A DNA stretch of 64,000 bases from Confluentibacter lentus (GCF_002806995.1 NZ_NIHE01000006.1:124001-188000), one strand, 5' to 3'. Numbered from the stretch's first letter, positions 34,892 through 45,036 are shown. Translations and numbers: made by a program. Notes: generated by a model from the sequence alone, not told the origin.

Positions 34892-36280
34892 TTATTGATT
34901 TGCTTTTAGTAAATCTTTAACTTGTACTTTGTTTATAATTTCAGGAAAGAGTTCGTCTAAAATAAAGGTATAATCTTCATTGTATCTCAAACCGTTTTTT
35001 AGATGAAAAGCACCTTTGTCGGACTCATTCAAAGTAAAGTACAATCCTGCTAAACGGTATTCTATTTCGGCATTTTCAGGATAAAAGTCAACTGCCTGTT
35101 CAAAATTATAAATAGCCGCTTGGGGTTCGCCAAGTTTTATTAAAAGATCACCACGTGAGAGCCAAGTATTCAATTCGTAATTACCCAATTCCAAAGTCTT
35201 TTTGTAACCACGTTCTGCCTCTTCGTAAAAGCCTAAGCGTTGGTTTATTTGGGAATATAATTTCCAATATATAACGTGCTCTGCATCAATATTAATGGCT
35301 TTATTAATGAAATATAGTGCACGTTGATAGTTTCTTTTTTTGATGTAAAATCTGGTAATGGCAATCCACCCTTTATCCAGAGAAGGGTCTTGGTGCAAGG
35401 TTTTTTCGTAAAACTGAATGGCCATGTCGGTATTATTCAATTTTTCGTAACATGTTCCTATACGAAGTAAGGCATAGGGGGTAGGGTCATCTAATTTGAG
35501 TGTTATGGAATAGCTTTCAATGGCATCTTCAAAACGTTTTAATTTCTCTAAAACTTTACCCCTTTCAATATAGGCTCCAACAAACATATCATCAGAAATG
35601 ATTGCGAAATCATAAGAAGCTAATGCTTTTTTATATTTTTTAAGCTCAAAATATTGTTTCCCCAACTGGTGCCAAGCGACTTCACAATAAGGGTTTTTAT
35701 CTAAAAACATATTGAGGTATTCAATACATTCTTCTGTTTGGTTCAAAAAGTCAAAACAATATACCACATTATACAGTGCTGAGTAATCTTCAAAATCCTC
35801 TTCCAAACACTTCATGAAATACACTTTGGCATCTTCATATTCATCTAAAAATAAATATTCCATACCAATAAGTGAATAAACATCTACAACATCATCTGTA
35901 AGCTCTAGTGCCTTTTTAAGCACATCTATGGCTTGTAAATGATCGTCTTTCTTTGAAAAGATATTTGCTTTTTGAATATAGATTTCTTCGTTATTGGGTT
36001 CTAAGATATAAAGTTCGTTTAATAGCTCATCTGCTTGAATGAGCTTATCTTCAAACACATAGATTTCAACTTTGAATAGTTTTAAATTTATTGATGCGGG
36101 ATGTTGTTCTAAGCCTAATTTTATGGCTTTTTTAGCTAGCGCTATTTTTCCTTCGTTGAGATAGTGGTGAATGATGTTTTCAAATTCTTCGGAATCGAAG
36201 AACAAAACATGGTTTGTTTTCAACATCGATTCAAACTTGGTTAGCGGCAAATTGTTGTTGTCATCATGACTAAACTCCAT
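34892..36280 (-). CDS. Tetratricopeptide repeat protein
   Basis: A 462-residue soluble protein made almost entirely of TPR units (for example ALASYDFAIISDDMFVGAYI, AIQFYEKTLHQDPSLDKGWI, AIYNFEQAVDFYPENAEIEY). At least ten units can be read, with the A/G8-Y11-A20-P32 pattern. There is no signal peptide. I use ATG 36280; the longer frame starts at a GTG. It lies first in a minus-strand block with the two DUF368 genes and aroE. TPR proteins serve as scaffolds; its partner is unknown. Confidence 0.88.
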   Translation of the reverse strand: MEFSHDDNNNLPLTKFESMLKTNHVLFFDSEEFENIIHHYLNEGKIALAKKAIKLGLEQHPASINLKLFKVEIYVFEDKLIQADELLNELYILEPNNEEIYIQKANIFSKKDDHLQAIDVLKKALELTDDVVDVYSLIGMEYLFLDEYEDAKVYFMKCLEEDFEDYSALYNVVYCFDFLNQTEECIEYLNMFLDKNPYCEVAWHQLGKQYFELKKYKKALASYDFAIISDDMFVGAYIERGKVLEKLKRFEDAIESYSITLKLDDPTPYALLRIGTCYEKLNNTDMAIQFYEKTLHQDPSLDKGWIAITRFYIKKRNYQRALYFINKAINIDAEHVIYWKLYSQINQRLGFYEEAERGYKKTLELGNYELNTWLSRGDLLIKLGEPQAAIYNFEQAVDFYPENAEIEYRLAGLYFTLNESDKGAFHLKNGLRYNEDYTFILDELFPEIINKVQVKDLLKANQ

Positions 36281-36427
36281 AAGCACATTTGTAAGTGTTC
36301 TTCATCAATAAATTTAAGGCTTGAATCGAATTTTTTATAAAAAATAAGTAAATGTTTTTAACAAAGTAATGAACACTATGTTTATAATATGTTTTCTTTT
36401 GATATTCAGAAAGTTGAATGAAGTCTT

Positions 36428-37609
36428 TTAATGTTGAATAGTGTTTAAAACATCCAGAATGATGTTACATCCTTTGATTATTTCCTCATTTGATATGGTT
36501 AAAGGCGGCGTAATTCGTACGGCCTTGGGTTCAAAAAGCAACCAAAACAATATCAAACCAAGGTCTTGACATTTAAGAATGATGGTATTTGTGATGTCCG
36601 CCGAAGGTGTTATTAAAGCCAACATCAATCCTTTTCCTCTAATTTCTAAAATAAGCGGATGTACCAAAAGTTTTCGAATCAGTTGTTCTTTTTCTAAAGC
36701 CAGTGGCATCAAATCACTTTCCGTAATTTCTTTTAAAGTAGCCAATGCAGAAGCCGCAATAAGTGGATGGCCACCAAATGTAGTGATATGGCCTAATTTA
36801 GGGTTTTCTGAAAGCAAATCCATTAATTTAGCAGATGCTGTAAAGGCGCCAATGGGCATGCCGCCACCCAAGCCTTTGCCGGTTACTAAAATATCTGGAA
36901 TGCAATTGTAATGTTCAAAACCAAACAATTTTCCTGTTCTACCAATGCCAGGTTGAATTTCATCTAAAATCAGGAGTGCTCCAACTTCGCTGCAACGCTG
37001 TCTGACCTTCTCTAAATATCCATTGATGGATTCCACAAAGCCAGCACTTCCTTGAATGGTTTCTAATATGATACAAGCCGTTTTTGTGGTGATATGGTTT
37101 AAATCATCTTCGTTATTAAAACTTATAAACCTCACATCTGGTAATAAGGGTCTAAATGCTTGTTTGCGCTCCTCATATCCCATAACACTTAATGAACCCA
37201 TAGTATTACCATGGTAGGCATTGTGTGCCGAAATTATTTCACTTCTGCCAGTAGCTCGTTTTGCAAGTTTTAAAGCGCCTTCAATAGCTTCCGTACCAGA
37301 ATTAGTTAAATAGGTTTTTTCTAAAGGATAGGGCAGGTGTTTAGCAAGCAATTTTGTGAGTTCTACGGCTGGTTTTTGAATGTACTCACCATAAACCATG
37401 ACGTGCAAATACTTGTCTGCTTGTTCTTTAATGGCATTAATGACTTTAGGATGATTGTGCCCCAAAGGTGTAGCCGATACGCCAGCTACAAAATCTAAAT
37501 AGGCTTTATTATTGGTGTCGTATATGTAAGAACCATTGGCATGGGAAATTTCCATTGCCAATGGGTGAGTCGTTGTTTGAGCTTGGTATTTAAAAAAATC
37601 TGATTTCAT
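36428..37609 (-). CDS. Class III aminotransferase (acetylornithine/ornithine-type)
   Basis: A 393-residue PLP enzyme of fold type I. Family motifs are YLTNSGTEAIEGALKLA (PLP phosphate), AYHGNTMGSLS, LLILDEIQPGIGRTGKLF (PLP Asp) and TGKGLGGGMPIGAF with the Schiff-base Lys. Substrate loop residues do not clearly separate acetylornithine, ornithine or 4-aminobutyrate activity. Its ATG overlaps the last base of ostA by 1 nt (TAATG), so it is coupled to the lipopolysaccharide-transport-type protein. This linkage is a typical flavobacterial arrangement, but its reason is unknown. Confidence 0.88.
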   Translation of the reverse strand: MKSDFFKYQAQTTTHPLAMEISHANGSYIYDTNNKAYLDFVAGVSATPLGHNHPKVINAIKEQADKYLHVMVYGEYIQKPAVELTKLLAKHLPYPLEKTYLTNSGTEAIEGALKLAKRATGRSEIISAHNAYHGNTMGSLSVMGYEERKQAFRPLLPDVRFISFNNEDDLNHITTKTACIILETIQGSAGFVESINGYLEKVRQRCSEVGALLILDEIQPGIGRTGKLFGFEHYNCIPDILVTGKGLGGGMPIGAFTASAKLMDLLSENPKLGHITTFGGHPLIAASALATLKEITESDLMPLALEKEQLIRKLLVHPLILEIRGKGLMLALITPSADITNTIILKCQDLGLILFWLLFEPKAVRITPPLTISNEEIIKGCNIILDVLNTIQH

Positions 37610-39411
37610 TATTTCTGACCGCCAACTGAATCGTTTGCCGGGGTAATGAGTTGGTTTTCTTCTTTGTCTTTTACGCTTTGCGGTAAATTTCTAGATGCTT
37701 TTGGGTCTTGGCCCTTATCTGTTTTTTTACTTGCGGCATCGGCTTGTTCAATACGTTCTAGCATTTCTTCATCAAAAAAGTCTTCTTGCGGAACATAGTC
37801 ATCTAGGCCTTTAATAACAGGTAACACTAGGGGCGGGTCGTCCTTAAATAAATCTTCAACACTTCTGGGACGTTCTTCATCGCGCCAATCAAAACCCTTT
37901 AAAAATTTTTCGTTATCTGGGAATTGAGATTCAGGATATACTTTGCCGTCGGGATTATTGAGTTCAATTACTTCATCTATTTCCTTATTAGAAATCTTTA
38001 TGTTGATAGAACCTGATTTTACTTTTTTGATCCCAATCAATTCTTCATCATCATTCCTTAAATAATAAATAGACTGGGCGTTTTTAATAATATCAATATT
38101 ATACAACTCATTATTATCATCAAACAAGCCTATAAGTTTCTGTCCATTAATTTGATTATAGCCCGTACCAATAGAGTCTTTACTTATAATAAAAGCATTA
38201 TTAAAGACAATGAGGGAATCTAATTTCTCTGCTTTAGTATCGGATATTAAATGAATAGTGTCACCAGTCATTTGGTTTTCTATATTCCAAAGAATGGGCT
38301 TTAGCTTTACTGAAAATGCTTCATTTTGTGCGCCTTTAGATATATTTATAAGCTGGGTAAGTCCTGTTTCTTGATTCATATGAATGGAATCTGCTTTTCC
38401 GCTCATATCCGATTTATAAAGTTTTACATTCCTGAAAACCCTTGTAATACGCTTTTCTGGTTTGCCAGTTACCATCAATGTATCACCGTGTATATAAATA
38501 GAATCATTTTCTTGAACCGTAATAGCGTAGGCGCGTTTTGTTATGAATACAGAATCTTTTGCCTTAAAAACCTCGGCATAATGGCCTTTTACAATGCTGT
38601 TATTTAAAGTATCTGTTACTTTAATATTGTTGGTTGCCGAAGCAAAACTGATGTTATTATCAAAATACAAACTATCGCCTTTAATTTCTCGATTATCATA
38701 ATCAATTTTAGCATTCTTCATGGCATAACCAATTTTGGTTTTGGTATCATAAAAGCCTTTTTCACAATAGGTTTTGCTTTCTTCGGTGACGATGGTTGAA
38801 GGCCCAAAAAGATAAGCCTGACCAGTATCTGAATAAAAATCGAAATAATTAGAGTTAATCGTCGCGTCCTTATTTACTAATACGACATCTTGCACGAACT
38901 TATATTTTTTAAGGTTCATGTAGTATCTACCTATTTTACTGGTAATGGTTCCAGAAGTATCTTTTACAACCGTTCCACCATTTCTGTAAAACGCTTCTTG
39001 TTTTAAGCGGTCGAAATACAAGGTGTCTGTTGTAATGGTAGAACTTGGGTCTTTCAATGTAACATCGCCACTGGCAAATGCTAATTGTGTTAACCCGCTA
39101 TATTCTATGTATTTTGATGTCATGGTGATGGTGTCACCTTGTACCATTCTCACATTACCATAAGCCTCAATAAAATTTTCGTTACTATATTGTATAGCTC
39201 TGTCACACCACAGATTAATATTTTCATGAAGGATATGAACCTGTTGGGAATCATCTCTAGTCAAAATTTTTGCTCCAGGATATTTAGCCTCATTCCAGTT
39301 AATCCTTCCTGAATACAGAATTTCGATTTGTTTTTTTTCTTGGGCATATCCATATATGGAAGCTGCTAAAAAAAAGACTACAAGAATATAAAAAGGCTTT
39401 ATTACTTTCAA
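37609..39411 (-). CDS. OstA/LptA-like lipopolysaccharide transport protein
   Basis: A 600-residue exported protein. The N-terminus LKVIKPFYILVVFFLAASIYGYAQ is a signal peptide. The mature part is rich in OstA-type beta-strand repeats (NVRMVQGDTITMTSKYIEYS, ASGDVTLKDPSSTITTDTLY), as in LptA/LptD N-terminal domains that bind lipid A in the periplasm. No ATG is found near the signal; I use TTG 39411, 18 nt after a full TATTTTTG promoter element, and the longer frame to 39564 would run into purA. The C-terminal ~90 residues are acidic and low complexity. Inferred role: lipopolysaccharide transport. It is coupled to the following aminotransferase gene. Confidence 0.82.
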   Translation of the reverse strand: MKVIKPFYILVVFFLAASIYGYAQEKKQIEILYSGRINWNEAKYPGAKILTRDDSQQVHILHENINLWCDRAIQYSNENFIEAYGNVRMVQGDTITMTSKYIEYSGLTQLAFASGDVTLKDPSSTITTDTLYFDRLKQEAFYRNGGTVVKDTSGTITSKIGRYYMNLKKYKFVQDVVLVNKDATINSNYFDFYSDTGQAYLFGPSTIVTEESKTYCEKGFYDTKTKIGYAMKNAKIDYDNREIKGDSLYFDNNISFASATNNIKVTDTLNNSIVKGHYAEVFKAKDSVFITKRAYAITVQENDSIYIHGDTLMVTGKPEKRITRVFRNVKLYKSDMSGKADSIHMNQETGLTQLINISKGAQNEAFSVKLKPILWNIENQMTGDTIHLISDTKAEKLDSLIVFNNAFIISKDSIGTGYNQINGQKLIGLFDDNNELYNIDIIKNAQSIYYLRNDDEELIGIKKVKSGSINIKISNKEIDEVIELNNPDGKVYPESQFPDNEKFLKGFDWRDEERPRSVEDLFKDDPPLVLPVIKGLDDYVPQEDFFDEEMLERIEQADAASKKTDKGQDPKASRNLPQSVKDKEENQLITPANDSVGGQK

Positions 39412-39428
39412 ACTGAAATTATTTGTCG

Positions 39429-39436
39429 CAAAAATA
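39429..39436 (-). promoter_or_regulatory. -7 promoter element of the ostA-like gene
   Basis: TATTTTTG followed by C on the minus strand, directly downstream of the purA terminator and 17 nt before the TTG start. Confidence 0.6.
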
Positions 39437-39463
39437 ACGATTAATATGATGTTTAAGTATAAT

Positions 39464-39499
39464 GAAAAGAAAAACGCTTCAAAATAATTTGAAGCGTTT
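39464..39499 (-). terminator. purA terminator
   Basis: A perfect 12-bp stem, AAACGCTTCAAA (39472-39483) and TTTGAAGCGTTT (39488-39499) with loop ATAA; on the minus strand it is followed by TTCTTTTC. It separates purA from the ostA-like transcript. Confidence 0.85.
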
Positions 39500-39520
39500 G
39501 AATTATAAAATTGAATAGGT

Positions 39521-40792
39521 CTACCTAAAAATAGTTTGTTTTCTGTCAGGTCCAACAGAAACAATGGTGATTGGAACTTCCAATTCTTTTTCTAAAAATT
39601 CTATATAATCATTTAATGCTTTTGGAAGTTGTGAATCTTCAGACATGGCTGTTAAATCTTCTTGCCATCCACTAACTTCCGTGTAAATAGGTTCTACATT
39701 CTCGGGCTCAATATTATAAGGGAAATGATGAATTATCTCGCCTTTGTATTTGTAAGCTGTACATACTTTTAAGGTTTTAAAGCCAGAAAGCACATCGCCT
39801 TTCATCATCATTAATTGGGTAACCCCATTCACTTGGCAGGCATATTTTAAAGCGACTAAGTCCAGCCAACCGCAACGTCTTGGACGACCTGTTGTTGCTC
39901 CAAATTCTTGACCTACACGACCCATAGTGGCACCATCTTCATCAAATAATTCTGTTGGGAAAGGACCAGAACCCACACGAGTGGTGTATGCTTTAAAGAT
40001 ACCGAATACCTCACCGATTTGGTTTGGTGCTACACCTAGTCCTGTGCAAGCGCCTGCAGCTGTGGTATTGCTTGATGTTACGTATGGATACGTTCCAAAA
40101 TCAATGTCCAATAATGAGCCTTGGGCGCCCTCAGCCAATATGGTTTTACCAGCTTTTTGTGCTTGATGAATATATTCTTCCGAATCAATAAATTTTAAAG
40201 ATTTTAAAATATCAATGGCTTTAAAAAATTCTATTTCTAATTCTTCTAAATCATATTCAATCTTTGCATCATAAAAAGCTATCATCGATTCATGCTTATC
40301 GGCCAACGTTCTATAACGTTCTTTCCAATCGCTTAATTCCAAATCGCCTACACGAATACCATTTCTACCGGTTTTATCCATATAAGTAGGACCAATACCT
40401 TTTAGGGTTGAGCCAATTTTAGCTTTTCCTTTGGAGGCTTCACTGGCAGCGTCAAGTAAGCGGTGTGTTGGTAATATAATATGTGCTTTACGGGAAATTA
40501 GCAGGGATTTTCTATAGTCTATGTTTTGCTCTTCAAGTTTTTTTAATTCACCCTTAAAAATAACAGGATCTATTACCACGCCATTTCCCACTAAATTCAT
40601 AGCATCATCATGAAAAATACCTGATGGAATGGTGTGTAAAACATGTTTTTTTCCATTGAAAACTAAGGTGTGTCCTGCATTTGGGCCACCTTGAAAACGA
40701 GCAATGATGTTGTATTTGGATGTCAGTACGTCAACAATCTTTCCTTTGCCTTCGTCTCCCCATTGTAATCCTAGTAGTAAATCTACCGCCAT
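39521..40792 (-). CDS. purA: Adenylosuccinate synthetase
   Basis: A 423-residue GTP-dependent enzyme joining IMP and aspartate, the first committed step to AMP. The GTP-binding loop QWGDEGKGKIVD is at the N-terminus, then GPNAGHT, KGIGPTYMDKTGRNGIR, EGAQGSLLDIDFGTYPYVTSS and ATTGRPRRCGW. Length is normal for the family. It follows fur after 21 nt and relA/spoT before that, so a purine enzyme that (p)ppGpp is known to inhibit in other bacteria sits in the same run as the (p)ppGpp synthetase gene. A strong terminator ends the run. Confidence 0.97.
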   Translation of the reverse strand: MAVDLLLGLQWGDEGKGKIVDVLTSKYNIIARFQGGPNAGHTLVFNGKKHVLHTIPSGIFHDDAMNLVGNGVVIDPVIFKGELKKLEEQNIDYRKSLLISRKAHIILPTHRLLDAASEASKGKAKIGSTLKGIGPTYMDKTGRNGIRVGDLELSDWKERYRTLADKHESMIAFYDAKIEYDLEELEIEFFKAIDILKSLKFIDSEEYIHQAQKAGKTILAEGAQGSLLDIDFGTYPYVTSSNTTAAGACTGLGVAPNQIGEVFGIFKAYTTRVGSGPFPTELFDEDGATMGRVGQEFGATTGRPRRCGWLDLVALKYACQVNGVTQLMMMKGDVLSGFKTLKVCTAYKYKGEIIHHFPYNIEPENVEPIYTEVSGWQEDLTAMSEDSQLPKALNDYIEFLEKELEVPITIVSVGPDRKQTIFR

Positions 40793-40813
40793 TGTAAAAT
40801 ATATATTTAAAGA

Positions 40814-41281
40814 TTATTTATCCTGATTGCTTTCAGGAGATTTTCTGGTTCCGTAAAAATAAAGCGAGTGTGTATTGATCTCGATATCGAAAACCTCTTC
40901 TATTGTTTTTTTTATTGATTGAATTCTTGGATCGCAAAATTCGATAACTTCACCGGTGTCCGTTAGAATGACATGATCGTGTTGCCTATCAAAATATGAT
41001 TTTTCGTAATGTGCCTGATTTTGGCCGAATTGATGTTTCCTAACCAAACCACATTCTAGAAGTAATTCTATGGTATTGTATAGAGTAGCACGAGACACGC
41101 GATACTTTTTGTTTTTCATATTTAGATATAGGGATTCTATATCGAAATGCTCTTCGCTGTTATAAATTTCTTGTAAAATAGCATAGCGTTCAGGTGTTTT
41201 ACGATGCCCTTTATTCTCTAAAAAGCTTGTAAAAACACTCTTAACGATGTCTTGATTTTTTGTGTCTGTTGGTAAACTCAT
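40814..41281 (-). CDS. Fur-family transcriptional regulator
   Basis: A 155-residue winged-helix regulator of the Fur family ([18 protein letters not shown], recognition region [18 protein letters not shown]). The metal-binding His/Glu set is kept ([24 protein letters not shown]), but the structural-zinc CxxC that usually follows HDH is replaced by LTDT, and the second CxxC is also absent. Only two cysteines remain (LLECG, EFCDP). Its targets may be iron, peroxide or zinc genes; I cannot tell which. A TAAATTTG promoter sits in the 26-nt gap after relA/spoT, so it can be transcribed independently. Confidence 0.85.
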   Translation of the reverse strand: MSLPTDTKNQDIVKSVFTSFLENKGHRKTPERYAILQEIYNSEEHFDIESLYLNMKNKKYRVSRATLYNTIELLLECGLVRKHQFGQNQAHYEKSYFDRQHDHVILTDTGEVIEFCDPRIQSIKKTIEEVFDIEINTHSLYFYGTRKSPESNQDK

Positions 41282-41292
41282 AATTGCAAATG

Positions 41293-41300
41293 CAAATTTA
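41293..41300 (-). promoter_or_regulatory. -7 promoter element of the fur-like gene
   Basis: TAAATTTG followed by C on the minus strand, 11 nt before the ATG and within the 26-nt gap behind relA/spoT. Confidence 0.55.
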
Positions 41301-41307
41301 CACTTTT

Positions 41308-43527
41308 TTACACTCTATAGACCTTATCGATGCCATTAATTTTTTTAAGCATTTCTACAACCTTTTTCAAAATGGTATTGTTATTTACAATAAGGTTTAT
41401 TTTTCCAGAAAAGAGGCCATCATTTGTTTCAAAGCTAAGACTTTTCATGTTTACATGCATATTCTCTGAAATGATTTTGGTCACTTCATTTACCAATCCC
41501 ATATGGTCTATTCCAGAAATCATAATATATGCTGAAAATTCTTGACGGTTAGAGTCTACCCATTTTGCAGGCATAATTCTATAAGCATAGTTAGATTGTA
41601 AACTTAAGGCATTCGGGCAATTTTTTTTATGCACTTTAATACCTTCACTAACTGTTACAAACGCAAAAACCTCATCGCCTGGAATTGGGTTACAGCAAGT
41701 TGATAATTTGTAATCAAGTTTTTCATCTTCTTTTCCAAAAACCAATGAATCGTAATTGACCGTGACGTCATCTTTCTCTAATTCTTCTTTGGGGATGTTT
41801 GTTTTGCGTGTAATCTTATTTTTTAAAAAGCTCATTAAAGCATTGCTTCTGGATGAGGCAAACTCTTTAAGCATCACATTGTCAATAGAACCAATCCCTA
41901 CACGATAAAAAAGATCTAAACTTGTTTTAAGTTTAAAGTATCGAACCATTTCGTTGATACTATTCTCATTTAACGTTATTTTAAGCTGTCGTAACTTTCT
42001 TCTTAAAACCTCTTTGCCTTCTTCGCCAATGATTTTTCTGTCTTCTTTTAAAGCTGATTTTATTTTTGCTCTAGCTCTGGCCGTAGTGGCATAATCTAAC
42101 CAATTGGCATTTGGTTTGGCATTATCTGAAGTTAATATATCCACTTGATCGCCACTTTCCAATACATGGCTAAGCGGTACTAACTTGCCATTTACTTTGG
42201 CACCACGGGTTTTCATGCCAACTTCTGTATGGATATTAAAAGCAAAATCCAGTGGTGTAGCACCTTTTGGCAACGATTTTAATTCGCCCTTTGGCGTAAA
42301 AACAAATATTTCTTTGGAATATAAATTGAGTTTAAATTGTTCCACAAAGTCTACCGCATTCGTCTCTGGATTTTCGAGGGCTTCTTGAAGTCTATTAATC
42401 CAGCTTTCGAGATTATCTTCTTTTTCGGTATCTTGTTTGTACTTATAATGTGCTGCATAGCCTTTTTCAGCAATTTCATTCATGCGCTCACTACGTATCT
42501 GTACTTCAACCCATCGTCCTTTAGGCCCCATAACCGTAATGTGCAAGGCTTCATAACCTGTAGATTTTGGTGAAGAAATCCAATCGCGAAGGCGCACAGG
42601 ATTTGGTCTAAAATGATCGGTTACTATGGAATATATTTTCCATGCCAAGAATTTTTCGGTAGTTTCATCACTCTTATAAATGATTCTAATAGCAAATTTG
42701 TCATATACTTCATCAAAAGAAACCCCTTGTTTGATCATTTTTCGTCTTATGGAAAAAATGGATTTTGGACGGCCTTTTATGGTGTATTCTAATTTTTCTT
42801 TATCCAATGATTTTTTTATGACATCACTAAACTCTTTGATATATAGGTCTTGTTCTTCCTTACTTTCTTTTGTTTTGAAAAGGATGTCATTATAAGTATC
42901 TGGTTCTAAATATTTTAAACCCAAATCTTCGAGTTCTGTTTTTATGTTGTAAAGCCCGATTCTATGTGCTAAAGGGGCATAAATATACATGGTTTCTGAT
43001 GCGATTTTGATTTGTTTGTCCTCTCGCATCGAGTCCATGGTTTGCATATTGTGGAGTCTATCTGCAATTTTGATGATGATGACGCGTACATCATCATTCA
43101 TGGTAAGAAGCATTTTTCGGAAGTTTTCAGCTTGTAGCGACACATCCATATCTTGCTCTTTGCTTAACGACGAAATTTTGGTAAGTCCACTAACAATTTT
43201 AGCAACGGTTTCCCCAAAAAGACTTTCAATATCTTCTATGTCATAATCTGGACTATCTTCTACAACATCATGAAGTAAGGCAGCAGCAATGGATGTTGCG
43301 TCCAAACCAATTTCTTGGGCAACAATTTTTGCAACAGCAATTGGATGAAATATATAAGCTTCACCAGATTTTCTGCGTTGGTTTTTATGTCCGTCAACTG
43401 CAATCTCAAAAGCCTTTCGTATTAATTTTTTATCATCATCCGTTAGTGTGGTATAGCTAACGCTCAATAACTCTTTGTAGGCTTTGGTAATGGCAGCATT
43501 TTCTTTTTCTATGTCTTCCTCTGTCAT
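41308..43527 (-). CDS. spoT: Bifunctional (p)ppGpp synthetase/hydrolase (RelA/SpoT)
   Basis: A 739-residue Rel protein with, in order, the HD hydrolase domain ([11 protein letters not shown] near residue 85-95), the nucleotidyltransferase synthetase domain ([55 protein letters not shown]), TGS ([29 protein letters not shown]) and a C-terminal ACT domain ([22 protein letters not shown]). Both catalytic domains keep their key residues, so it probably both makes and degrades (p)ppGpp. It is separated from rdgB by 71 nt and precedes fur and purA. Confidence 0.96.
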   Translation of the reverse strand: MTEEDIEKENAAITKAYKELLSVSYTTLTDDDKKLIRKAFEIAVDGHKNQRRKSGEAYIFHPIAVAKIVAQEIGLDATSIAAALLHDVVEDSPDYDIEDIESLFGETVAKIVSGLTKISSLSKEQDMDVSLQAENFRKMLLTMNDDVRVIIIKIADRLHNMQTMDSMREDKQIKIASETMYIYAPLAHRIGLYNIKTELEDLGLKYLEPDTYNDILFKTKESKEEQDLYIKEFSDVIKKSLDKEKLEYTIKGRPKSIFSIRRKMIKQGVSFDEVYDKFAIRIIYKSDETTEKFLAWKIYSIVTDHFRPNPVRLRDWISSPKSTGYEALHITVMGPKGRWVEVQIRSERMNEIAEKGYAAHYKYKQDTEKEDNLESWINRLQEALENPETNAVDFVEQFKLNLYSKEIFVFTPKGELKSLPKGATPLDFAFNIHTEVGMKTRGAKVNGKLVPLSHVLESGDQVDILTSDNAKPNANWLDYATTARARAKIKSALKEDRKIIGEEGKEVLRRKLRQLKITLNENSINEMVRYFKLKTSLDLFYRVGIGSIDNVMLKEFASSRSNALMSFLKNKITRKTNIPKEELEKDDVTVNYDSLVFGKEDEKLDYKLSTCCNPIPGDEVFAFVTVSEGIKVHKKNCPNALSLQSNYAYRIMPAKWVDSNRQEFSAYIMISGIDHMGLVNEVTKIISENMHVNMKSLSFETNDGLFSGKINLIVNNNTILKKVVEMLKKINGIDKVYRV

Positions 43528-43598
43528 AGACTAAAAGTAGTGTAAAGAATATTAACTAACAACTCGCTTTTTTGTTTTTTATAATTTAATTTTAAGTT

Positions 43599-44171
43599 CT
43601 AGGAATTTAAAAACGCAATTAGCTGAGAAACGGCTTTGCCACGATGGCCAATCGTGTTTTTAAGTTTTAAATCCATTTCGGCAAATGTTTTTTGGTATCC
43701 ATTAGGTTTGAAAATGGGGTCGTAGCCAAAACCATTTTTTCCTTGTTTTTCATTGGTTATTTCACCTTCACAAATACCTGTAAATATATGTTGTTGATTG
43801 TTAAGTTCTAATGCAATAACGGTTTTAAAATGAGCGCTTCTATTTTGGCAATCTTTTAAAGCATTTAGCAATGCATTCATATTATCTTCCGCATTTCGTT
43901 GTTCGCCAGCATAGCGCGCTGAGTAAATTCCAGGTTCACCGTTTAAGGCGTCAACTTCCAGTCCTGTATCGTCTGCAAAACAATCATAACCATAGTGGGT
44001 TTTTATGAATTCTGCTTTTTGTATGGCATTGCCTTTTATGGAATTTTGGGTTTCGGGAATCTCCTCATAGCACCCAATATCTTCTAAACTTAATAGTTTA
44101 ATGTGTTGTGGAATTAATTCTTGTACTTCTTTTATTTTGTTGGGATTATTTGTGGCAAAAACGAGTTGCAT
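43599..44171 (-). CDS. rdgB: XTP/dITP diphosphohydrolase (RdgB/HAM1)
   Basis: A 190-residue pyrophosphatase that removes non-canonical purine nucleoside triphosphates (ITP, dITP, XTP) from the pool. The start MQLVFATNNPNKIKEVQEL, the core ADDTGLEVDALNGEPGIYSARYAG and the GKNGFGYDPIF and TIGHRGKAV motifs are all present. It has its own TAATTTTG promoter and leads the purine/alarmone run. Confidence 0.96.
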   Translation of the reverse strand: MQLVFATNNPNKIKEVQELIPQHIKLLSLEDIGCYEEIPETQNSIKGNAIQKAEFIKTHYGYDCFADDTGLEVDALNGEPGIYSARYAGEQRNAEDNMNALLNALKDCQNRSAHFKTVIALELNNQQHIFTGICEGEITNEKQGKNGFGYDPIFKPNGYQKTFAEMDLKLKNTIGHRGKAVSQLIAFLNS

Positions 44172-44187
44172 ATATTTAATTTTTTAC

Positions 44188-44195
44188 CAAAATTA
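44188..44195 (-). promoter_or_regulatory. -7 promoter element of rdgB
   Basis: TAATTTTG on the minus strand, 16 nt before the rdgB ATG. Confidence 0.55.
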
Positions 44196-44247
44196 AGACA
44201 ATCAAAAAAATAGATTAATTTAGTTTTCATTATTTTAACATTAATAT

Positions 44248-44616
44248 ATGAAAGGACTTTTAACCATTGTGCTTTTAGTGATAAGCAATACGTTTATGGT
44301 AATGGCTTGGTACGGCCATTTAAAATTTGCCGAGTGGAAGTGGTTCAACAAATTAGGGTTGGTAGCCATCATATTAATCAGTTGGTTTATAGCTTTGTTT
44401 GAATATGCTTTTCAGGTGCCTGCGAATAAAATAGGGTTTAAAGCAAACGGAGGCCCTTTTTCACTTCTTCAATTAAAATTGTTGCAAGAAGTTATAACGC
44501 TGGTGGTTTTTGCCATTTTCACACTCATTTTTTTTAAAACAGAAACTTTTAAGACCAATCACATCATTGCCTTTATTTTCTTGATTTTAGCGGTTTACTT
44601 TATGTTTAAGAAATGA
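44248..44616 (+). CDS. DUF486 / DMT-superfamily membrane protein
   Basis: A 122-residue small membrane protein with about four segments (LLTIVLLVISNTFMVMAWYG, LVAIILISWFIALFEYAFQV, VITLVVFAIFTLIFF, IIAFIFLILAVYFMF). The FEYAFQVPANKIGF motif and the total length match DUF486, a single-repeat member of the drug/metabolite transporter superfamily. Substrate unknown. It lies divergent from rdgB. Confidence 0.85.
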   Translation: MKGLLTIVLLVISNTFMVMAWYGHLKFAEWKWFNKLGLVAIILISWFIALFEYAFQVPANKIGFKANGGPFSLLQLKLLQEVITLVVFAIFTLIFFKTETFKTNHIIAFIFLILAVYFMFKK

Positions 44617-44719
44617 AGTTATGCAAATATTTATGTTTTTTTTATGATGAATGTTAGTTTAAAATAGTTGTAAAAAATGTAATTTCCCTTTATAAATAAA
44701 TTAAATAAAACATTAAGTT

Positions 44720-45019
44720 ATGATTGTAAATTTTGAATATGTTGGTGTTGATGTAAGTGAAACGTTATCAGCATTCACTGAAGAAAAATTGAGGAAATTA
44801 TTTGATAGATATGAGTTTTTGATAAGTGCTACGGTGTATTTCAAGCAAGACGAAAATCAGCATGAAACAGGTAAGATTTGTAATATCGAGCTAAGTTTGC
44901 CAGGGCCAAGAATTTTTGCCTCATCAAGCGAACAAAATTTTGAAGTATCAGTGAGAGAAACTATCAGTGATTTAGAACGTCAATTAAAAAAGAGAAAAGA
45001 AGTTTATAAAACGCATTAA
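44720..45019 (+). CDS. hpf: Ribosome hibernation-promoting factor, short form
   Basis: A 99-residue HPF/YfiA-type protein that binds in the 30S decoding region during slow growth. The pattern VNFEYVGVDVSETLSAFTEE, a long amphipathic helix (SVRETISDLERQLKKRKEVYK) and the absence of the extra C-terminal dimerisation domain define the short form. It is separated from the convergent rlmH by 17 nt. Confidence 0.88.
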   Translation: MIVNFEYVGVDVSETLSAFTEEKLRKLFDRYEFLISATVYFKQDENQHETGKICNIELSLPGPRIFASSSEQNFEVSVRETISDLERQLKKRKEVYKTH

Positions 45020-45036
45020 ATCAATTAATAATTATT

